Positions 6,999 to 11,691 of a stretch of 11,691 nucleotides of DNA are shown here, one piece after another. The DNA comes from JADJLQ01 sp031417835 (lineage in GTDB: Bacteria > Bacteroidota > Bacteroidia > Chitinophagales > Saprospiraceae). The DNA lies in contig JANOWJ010000158.1 of assembly GCA_031417835.1 (NCBI GenBank), positions 1-11,691 of the forward strand, written 5' to 3'. Made by a program: the position numbers and the translations under genes. Every line of letters starts with the position of its first letter. Position 1 is the stretch's first letter. The notes under the pieces are model-generated. The model did no database searches. It was not told where the DNA came from and saw only the letters and a list, made by a program, of their open reading frames with translations.

Positions 6999-7014
6999 GA
7001 GTCTCTGGTTTGAC

Positions 7015-7048
7015 CAAAAGTATTGGATAAATTGTAATTCCTATCAAA
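7015..7048 (-). promoter_or_regulatory. Bacteroidota-type promoter candidate for the ompA-like gene
   Basis: On the minus strand TACTTTTG (7022-7015) matches the -7 consensus TAnnTTTG exactly. TTTG (7048-7045) lies 22 bases upstream, within the range reported for -33 elements in this phylum. Transcription would begin near 7008 and give a leader of about 64 bases before the ATG at 6944. Confidence 0.5.
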
Positions 7049-7111
7049 ATAAATGAATAGTATAATGAAGTGAGCCATAATCTGACTTTCCTTTGATTGA
7101 CTTCATATTCA

Positions 7112-8302
7112 TTAGGAAAAAGCATTCAATCCGGTCACATCCATGCCAGTGATCAATAAATGTACATCATGAGTGCCTTCGTAAGTCAATACAGTCTCCA
7201 GATTCATCATATGGCGCATCACCGGATACTCATTAGTGATACCCATGCCTCCGAAGATCTGACGGGCCTCCCTGGCTACAGTGAGTGCCATGTGTGCATT
7301 ATTTCGTTTGGCCATAGAGATTTGTGCAGGGCTTGCCTTACCATCGTTGGCCAATGTACCGAGCCTCCATGCCAACAGCTGTGCTTTGGTGATCTCAGTG
7401 ATCATCTCCGCAAGTTTTTTTTGAGTGAGTTGGAATTGCCCTATGGGTTTATTAAACTGGATGCGCTCTTTTGAATATCGTAATGCAGCATCATAGCAGT
7501 CCAAAGCGGCTCCTATAGCACCCCATGCTATGCCATATCGCGCTTTGGATAGACACGATAGCGGTCCTTTGAGTCCTCTGATCTCAGGAAACACCTGCGC
7601 TTTAGGCACTTTGACATCCTCAAACACCAATTCTCCGGTGATTGAAGCCCGCAGTGACCATTTGCCATGGATCTCCGGTGCAGAAAAACCTTGGCTATCT
7701 TTTTCAACGATCATACCCCGGATGATGCCTTCTTCATCTTTGGCCCACACCACTGCCAGATCTGCGATAGGAGAATTGGTGATCCAGAGTTTGGCGCCAT
7801 TCAGTATGTAGTGATCCCCTTTATCTTTGATTCGGGTAGTCATACCACTAGGGTCTGAGCCATGATCTGGCTCAGTCAGTCCAAAGCATCCTATAAGCTC
7901 ACCATTTCCAAGTTTGGGCAGATATTTTTTCTTTTGATCTTCGGAGGCATACCTGTATATAGGATACATGACCAGTGACCCTTGTACAGAAGCCATCGAC
8001 CGGATGCCGCTATCGCCTCGCTCCAACTCCTGCATGATTATCCCATAAGCAATTTCATCCATTCCCTGGCCTCCATACTCCACCGGCAAGCTCGGACCAA
8101 AGGCTCCTATCTCAGCCAACCCTTTGAAGAGATGGGTAGGACATGCCGCACGGTTGGAATAGTCCTCTATGATAGGACTTACTTCTTTTTTGACCCAATC
8201 CCGCACGACCTGACGAGCCATGAGGTGATCTGGACTTAATAAGTCGTCAATTTGATAATAATCATGATGTTGATATCGATCTTCTTTATGACCAGCCTGC
8301 AT
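7112..8302 (-). CDS. gcdH: Glutaryl-CoA dehydrogenase
   Basis: This 396-residue flavoprotein of the acyl-CoA dehydrogenase family oxidises and decarboxylates glutaryl-CoA to crotonyl-CoA, in lysine, tryptophan or glutarate breakdown. Features, numbered from the ATG at 8302, are ELERGDSGIRS (93-103), with Glu94 and Arg101 at the positions of human Glu87 and Arg94 that handle the glutaryl carboxylate; CFGLTEPDHGSDP (139-151) and WITNSP (173-178) of the FAD site; SLRASITGEL (216-225); and TYEGTHDVH (373-381) with catalytic base Glu375 and the preceding Tyr. All residues linked with decarboxylating activity are present. A longer reading starts at a TTG (8323), but that TTG lies inside a perfect TAnnTTTG box, so the ATG is preferred. 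The gene is divergent from folB. No other lysine-degradation gene is next to it. Confidence 0.9.
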   Translation of the reverse strand: MQAGHKEDRYQHHDYYQIDDLLSPDHLMARQVVRDWVKKEVSPIIEDYSNRAACPTHLFKGLAEIGAFGPSLPVEYGGQGMDEIAYGIIMQELERGDSGIRSMASVQGSLVMYPIYRYASEDQKKKYLPKLGNGELIGCFGLTEPDHGSDPSGMTTRIKDKGDHYILNGAKLWITNSPIADLAVVWAKDEEGIIRGMIVEKDSQGFSAPEIHGKWSLRASITGELVFEDVKVPKAQVFPEIRGLKGPLSCLSKARYGIAWGAIGAALDCYDAALRYSKERIQFNKPIGQFQLTQKKLAEMITEITKAQLLAWRLGTLANDGKASPAQISMAKRNNAHMALTVAREARQIFGGMGITNEYPVMRHMMNLETVLTYEGTHDVHLLITGMDVTGLNAFS

Positions 8303-8320
8303 AGTATAATTATTGGATGA

Positions 8321-8328
8321 CAAAAATA
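8321..8328 (-). promoter_or_regulatory. Candidate -7 element of gcdH
   Basis: On the minus strand TATTTTTG is an exact TAnnTTTG match ending 18 bases before the ATG at 8302, giving a leader of roughly 10 bases. It contains the alternative TTG start codon at 8323, which argues that this TTG is promoter and not coding. No clear -33 TTTG is visible. Confidence 0.4.
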
Positions 8329-8364
8329 AGGATTAGTCCACCATGGGCTGGAATTATGATTTAG

Positions 8365-8372
8365 TACCTTTA
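8365..8372 (+). promoter_or_regulatory. Candidate -7 element of folB
   Basis: TACCTTTA matches TAnnTTTG at seven of eight bases and ends nine bases before the preferred folB ATG at 8382. It falls inside the longer reading that would start at 8343, which supports the shorter protein. A -33 partner is not evident. Confidence 0.35.
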
Positions 8373-8381
8373 TCCCTGATT

Positions 8382-8738
8382 ATGACGACGAGTAGAATTG
8401 GGATTGAAAGCATTAAGATTTTTGCCTATCATGGCTATTATGACATTGAACAAAAAATAGGGCAGGAGTTTGTATTGGATATTTATGTGGCAATGGACCT
8501 CATCGCCGCCGGGGCTTCAGATCAATTGCCTGATTCGATCAATTATGAAGACATCTTAGTGATCTGCAAAGAAGAGATGATGCTTACCTCCAGGATCCTG
8601 GAGCATGTAGCCACAAGAATAGGGCATCGGATTCAAATATTGACTGCTCAGCGGATACAGGTGACCGTCAGGATCAGCAAACACCACCCAGGACTACCCT
8701 TACCGATAGATCGATTTTTTGTAGAAATAGTCGTATAA
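8382..8738 (+). CDS. folB: Dihydroneopterin aldolase
   Basis: This 118-residue enzyme cleaves 7,8-dihydroneopterin to 6-hydroxymethyl-dihydropterin and glycolaldehyde in folate synthesis; the family works as a ring-shaped octamer in the cytoplasm. Visible landmarks are FAYHGYYDIEQKIGQEF (14-30), with the YHG motif, the conserved Glu23 and the GQ pair; SINYEDI (52-58), matching the SVNYxD pterin-site segment; RILEHVA (71-77) with the conserved pterin-binding Glu74; and VRISKHHPGLP (96-106) with the catalytic Lys100. An upstream in-frame ATG at 8343 would add 13 residues not seen in the family. The start at 8382 gives the typical length and follows a -7-like box. The gene is divergent from gcdH with about 80 bases between starts, and no other folate gene is adjacent. 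Confidence 0.9.
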   Translation: MTTSRIGIESIKIFAYHGYYDIEQKIGQEFVLDIYVAMDLIAAGASDQLPDSINYEDILVICKEEMMLTSRILEHVATRIGHRIQILTAQRIQVTVRISKHHPGLPLPIDRFFVEIVV

Positions 8739-8868
8739 ATGCCCGGAATAAAAGAGGGCTTATATCAATATGCATCTTGCAGAGCTAGTCGACTTTGTCC
8801 ACATTTAATACTTTGATAACTAACTAAATCGTTGAATATGGCGTTGATAAGGTTAAATAATGGAAGGC

Positions 8869-9570
8869 ATGAAAAAAATAATGGTGTTGATCGTAGCTGT
8901 TTTTATGGCTTCGTGTGCAGAATTGCAAAATATTAAACTGCCAGGTGGTCTCGGACTGGGTACCGATGATATCGGCGGAGGTCTCAAAGAGGCCCTGAAT
9001 AACGGCATAAGTAAAGGGTCAGATTTACTGAGTCAGCTAGACGGCTATTATAAAAGTCCTTATAAAATATTTTTGCCGGATGAGGCTACCAAAGTGATCA
9101 ATAAACTTAAAGTCGTTCCGGGATTTAATGATCTGGAAGCCAATCTTACCCTCCGGGTCAATAGAGCTGCAGAGCTCGCTGCTCAAAAAGCCAAACCGAT
9201 ATTTGTCAAAGCCATCAAAGATATGTCCTTTAGAGATGCTACGAATATATTGATGGGTGCTGATACAGCAGCTACCGGATATTTAAGACAACAAACTTTT
9301 ACTTCCCTATACGGTGAGTTCCAACCCATCGTGCTGCAAGCACTCAATGAAGTGAATGCTGCGGACTATTGGGAGTCAGCGGTCACTGCGTATAATAAAA
9401 TTCCGTTTGTCAAAAAAACCAATCCCAAATTGGATGATTATGTCTCCAGCCAAGCTCTGGTAGGCCTGTTTAATATGATCGCCAAAGAAGAGATAGGTAT
9501 TCGCAAAGACATCAGTTTGCGCACGACTGACCTTTTGAAAAGAGTATTTGCTAAGCAGGATAAAAAGTAA
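8869..9570 (+). CDS. DUF4197-family lipoprotein
   Basis: The preferred start is the ATG at 8869, giving 233 residues that begin with MKKIM and a lipoprotein signal peptide. The lipobox is FMASC with the acylated Cys at 16, so the mature protein should sit in the membrane of the periplasm. An in-frame ATG three codons earlier (8860) would put MEG in front. The rest is mainly helical and matches DUF4197 as I remember it: GLKEALNNGISKG near the N-terminus, a FLPDEATKVINKL segment, PIFVKAIKDMSFRDATNILMG (the D-A-x-x-I-L-x-G core), AATGYLRQQT, an NP-x-LDDYV segment and a C-terminal RTTDLLKRVFA. The family is widespread in Bacteroidota and Proteobacteria, with a metal-free helical fold and no established function. 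It is monocistronic here, with about 130 bases of gap on each side. Confidence 0.85.
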   Translation: MKKIMVLIVAVFMASCAELQNIKLPGGLGLGTDDIGGGLKEALNNGISKGSDLLSQLDGYYKSPYKIFLPDEATKVINKLKVVPGFNDLEANLTLRVNRAAELAAQKAKPIFVKAIKDMSFRDATNILMGADTAATGYLRQQTFTSLYGEFQPIVLQALNEVNAADYWESAVTAYNKIPFVKKTNPKLDDYVSSQALVGLFNMIAKEEIGIRKDISLRTTDLLKRVFAKQDKK

Positions 9571-9710
9571 ATTATGCCTAAATGATAGAGGGGCAGGGTT
9601 TGGAAATAGCTCAAAACCTTGGAATAGTGAATTCAAACCGTAAAAACTTACAGAGCCAAATTGAGGTTGGAAATTGATTAGGACAAAATGAGCAGTCGTT
9701 TAGGACCTAC

Positions 9711-10214
9711 TTATTTATAAAGATATGGTTCATTATTGTAAGCTAATCGTTTTACATTTTCCAAAACTCGCTTCATATATGTTTTCCAGAAGGTCTTTGC
9801 AAATAACAGATTGAACGGGTAAAGCAAGGGTGTACCCGAATGCAACGTGTACGTGTACTCGACTGCTATTTCATTCTTTTCAATTTCAGTTGTTTTCCAT
9901 TCTCCTACGAATTTTGAAAAACCTAACATCCAGGACTGAAAATCACTCACCTCAATTTTCCAATATTTGTTTTCAATCCTGTCTATGACCGTATCTATGG
10001 ATGCAAATCCACCTTTTTGGGTCAAAGATTTATCCACATACACTTTTTTACTAAAATTAGGTTGCCCCCACTTTTCGTCATCAGTACAATGTGTCACCTT
10101 GGGCATGACACCGTAACCCGTGTGCACTTTTGAAACATCACAGAGCATTGGTGTCCTAAAAGCTCGTTCCAAAGAGCAGTTGAAGGTCGTGGTTAATTTT
10201 ACTCTTGTTTCCAT
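9711..10214 (-). CDS. SRPBCC (START-like) family protein
   Basis: This 167-residue soluble protein has no signal peptide. It begins with an alternating strand (VKLTTTFNCSLERAFRTPML, 5-24) typical of the first strand and helices of the Bet v1/START fold. Central strands with W residues follow, then VEYTYTLHSG (118-127), and a long C-terminal helix (about 142-160: FWKTYMKRVLENVKRLA) closes the hydrophobic cavity. Proteins of this kind bind lipids or hydrophobic small molecules, and a few are cyclases. No catalytic residues can be assigned. The gene starts 31 bases after the stop of the RhaD-type gene on the same strand, so co-transcription is possible. Its base composition is unlike its neighbours: the GATC word, frequent elsewhere in the window, is absent, which may point to separate acquisition. 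The ligand is unknown. Confidence 0.65.
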   Translation of the reverse strand: METRVKLTTTFNCSLERAFRTPMLCDVSKVHTGYGVMPKVTHCTDDEKWGQPNFSKKVYVDKSLTQKGGFASIDTVIDRIENKYWKIEVSDFQSWMLGFSKFVGEWKTTEIEKNEIAVEYTYTLHSGTPLLYPFNLLFAKTFWKTYMKRVLENVKRLAYNNEPYLYK

Positions 10215-10231
10215 AATACTACACTAATTAT

Positions 10232-10250
10232 TCACCACTCACCACTCACC
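10232..10250. repeat. Heptamer tandem repeat overlapping a stop codon
   Basis: TCACCAC occurs twice in direct tandem followed by TCACC. Read on the minus strand this is a GGTGAGT-type run beginning with the TGA stop of the RhaD-type gene. It fills most of the gap to the SRPBCC gene. Similar short heptad runs can expand or shrink by slippage, and each unit offers another TGA in a shifted frame. Confidence 0.5.
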
Positions 10251-11691
10251 GATAAAATCCCATTGCTACACCACCATCTACATTGAGCGCATTGCCAGTC
10301 GTCTTATTCAATAAGCCGCCGACAAAAACAAATGCAGCATTAGCGATGTCTTCCGGGAGTATGATCTCATTCAATAAGGTCCGTTTGGCATAATAGGCTG
10401 GCAATTCCTCAACAGTGATACCATAGGCCTTGGCTCGGCCTTCGGCCCATCCACCCGACCAGATATTACTACCGGCTATCACTGCGTCAGGATTGATCAT
10501 ATTGACTCTGATCTTATCTCCGCCCAACTCTGTGGCCATTAATCTGGACAGATGAGCCTGAGCAGATTTAGCTGATCCATAAGCAGCATTGTTTGGCCCG
10601 GCGACCACTGCGTTTTTCGATACAATATTGATGATATCGCCTCCCATCGCCTGTTTCTTTAAAATTTCTATACCCAGTTGGGAAACGATAAACTGTCCTT
10701 TGACCAGGATATCATAGAGTTTGTCCCAGTCTTCCAGGGTGTGGTCACCTATAGATTTGGAGATGCTGATGCCGGCATTATTCACCAGGATATCTACACC
10801 ACCAAATGCCAGAATGGTCTCTTCATAGGCTGATCGAATGGATTCAGCCGCCGTCACATTTATAACTGTGGAGCCGATAACATCCTTACCGAAGAGTGCT
10901 TTAAATTCTTGAACGGCTTCGCGAAGTCGATCTTCGTTGATATCATTGAGCATTACGCATGCTCCCTCTTCTACAAATTTTTTGGCAATGGCCTTACCGA
11001 TTCCTCCTGCCGAACCTGTGATCAAAGCGATTTTACCACTGAGTGCCTTTGGTTTAGGCATACGCAGCAGTTTTGCTTCTTCCAATAGCCAATATTCGAT
11101 ATTAAATGCCTCCTGTCTCGGCAATGCAGTATAGGTAGATATTGCTTCTGCACCTTTCATCACCTGGATGGCATTGATATAGTATTCACTAGCTAGCCTC
11201 GCCGTAGTCTTGTCTTTGGCAAATGTAAACATGCCGATACCGGGATATAGCAGTACTACAGGATTGGGGTCACGCATCGCCGGACTATTCTCATGTTTGC
11301 AAAACTCGTAATAGGAGGCATACATCGCCCTATACTCTTCAAAAGCCGGAGTTAATTTCTCTTTGATTTTCCCGGAGTTACTCAGATCCTCCTGTGCATC
11401 CAGAGGCAGCACAAGAGGGCTGATCTTAGTACGCAAAAAATGATCAGGGCATGATGTACCCATCGGAGCCAATCGGGGCAAATCTTCCGAATTGATGAAT
11501 GTCATCACTCGATCATCATCCGTAAAATGTCCTATCATATGGCGTTCAGACGAACACATTCCTCTTAAGATGGGTCCAATAGCCACAGCTTGTTGTCGTC
11601 TACTTTCGGGACTGGCTGATTGAATCTTTATCCCACCAAATACAGGTCTGGTGTTACCAAAATTTTCTTCAAGATATTTACCACAAGTCTC
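10246..11691 (-). CDS. Bifunctional rhamnulose-1-phosphate aldolase / L-lactaldehyde dehydrogenase (RhaD/YuxG type), partial at N-terminus
   Basis: The reading frame is open to the right edge, so 481 residues of a protein usually near 700 are seen, beginning in frame as ETCGKYLEENFG. The first part is the end of the class II aldolase domain: HMIGHFTDDDRV, then APMGTSCPDHFLRTK, characteristic of this fusion family. The second part, starting about 225 residues in, is a short-chain dehydrogenase: TGSAGGIGKAIA is the NAD-binding glycine motif, NNAG follows, and AAYGSAKS holds the YxxxK catalytic pair, ending in a TGNALNVDGG substrate loop. The fusion cleaves L-rhamnulose-1-phosphate to DHAP and L-lactaldehyde and oxidises the aldehyde to lactate. 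The apparent ATG-like start at 11586 is really an internal GTG (Val). Other rhamnose genes would be expected to the right of the window. Confidence 0.88.
   Translation of the reverse strand, partial: ETCGKYLEENFGNTRPVFGGIKIQSASPESRRQQAVAIGPILRGMCSSERHMIGHFTDDDRVMTFINSEDLPRLAPMGTSCPDHFLRTKISPLVLPLDAQEDLSNSGKIKEKLTPAFEEYRAMYASYYEFCKHENSPAMRDPNPVVLLYPGIGMFTFAKDKTTARLASEYYINAIQVMKGAEAISTYTALPRQEAFNIEYWLLEEAKLLRMPKPKALSGKIALITGSAGGIGKAIAKKFVEEGACVMLNDINEDRLREAVQEFKALFGKDVIGSTVINVTAAESIRSAYEETILAFGGVDILVNNAGISISKSIGDHTLEDWDKLYDILVKGQFIVSQLGIEILKKQAMGGDIINIVSKNAVVAGPNNAAYGSAKSAQAHLSRLMATELGGDKIRVNMINPDAVIAGSNIWSGGWAEGRAKAYGITVEELPAYYAKRTLLNEIILPEDIANAAFVFVGGLLNKTTGNALNVDGGVAMGFYR

Noticed and set aside
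6937..7125. 62-residue minus-strand reading frame between gcdH and the ompA-like gene
   Set aside because: It overlaps the gcdH end and the ompA start, has no family resemblance, and spans the predicted promoter and hairpin, so it is probably non-coding.
7160..7474. 104-residue plus-strand frame opposite gcdH
   Set aside because: It is a shadow of the dehydrogenase gene with low-complexity composition and no family motif.
8793..8815. CTTTG words upstream of the DUF4197 gene as a promoter
   Set aside because: Neither forms a proper TAnnTTTG box with a correctly spaced -33 element.
9590..9625. Possible terminator hairpin (GGTTT/AAACC) after the DUF4197 gene
   Set aside because: The stem is short, the loop is long and no T-run follows, so it is not convincing.
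11584..11586. Start codon of the RhaD-type gene at 11586
   Set aside because: The codon is an internal GTG. The frame stays open to the window edge and the aldolase domain is clearly incomplete without the upstream part.
1..11691. tRNA, rRNA, CRISPR, insertion sequence or integrase signatures
   Set aside because: I scanned for TΨC-arm-like words, regularly spaced repeats, terminal inverted repeats and transposase-like proteins and saw none.

Overview
The window looks like a chromosomal segment of a Bacteroidota bacterium. The best guess within the phylum is the Saprospiraceae/Chitinophagaceae area, but that is an inference from gene content only. The signs are a type IX secretion (T9SS) C-terminal sorting domain, an N-acyl-ornithine transcarbamylase in place of ordinary ArgF, a DUF4197 lipoprotein, no Shine-Dalgarno-like sites before the starts, and several TAnnTTTG-like -7 boxes close to ATG codons. 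I see no tRNA, rRNA, CRISPR array, insertion sequence or phage gene.

Left part (5-3403). A secreted GH44-type protein with a T9SS tail lies on the minus strand and appears to have lost the middle of its catalytic domain. It is divergent from a plus-strand pair, an argD-type aminotransferase and an argF'-type transcarbamylase. These catalyse two consecutive steps of the acylated-ornithine route to arginine. The specificity residue of the transcarbamylase is Ala rather than Glu, which favours N-succinylornithine as substrate.

Middle (3408-6944, all minus strand). There is an exported ADP-ribosylglycohydrolase-fold protein, a methylthioribose-kinase-like small-molecule kinase just upstream of it, and an OmpA-family envelope protein with an N-terminal beta-rich domain and a Pro-rich linker. 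The ompA-like gene has a good -33/-7 promoter candidate and a terminator-like hairpin inside the predicted leader.

Right part (7112-11691). A glutaryl-CoA dehydrogenase (minus) is divergent from folB (dihydroneopterin aldolase, plus). A DUF4197 lipoprotein (plus) follows. On the minus strand come a small SRPBCC-fold protein and the C-terminal two thirds of a RhaD/YuxG-type aldolase-dehydrogenase fusion for L-rhamnose breakdown, which runs off the right edge.

No gene-free stretch exceeds 300 bases; the longest are 6945-7111, 1085-1241 and 9571-9710. I see no convincing new multi-gene system. The points most worth a second look are the internally deleted GH44 gene, the Ala-type transcarbamylase, the exported ADP-ribosylglycohydrolase paired with a sugar-kinase-like gene, and a stretch around the SRPBCC gene that lacks the otherwise frequent GATC word.
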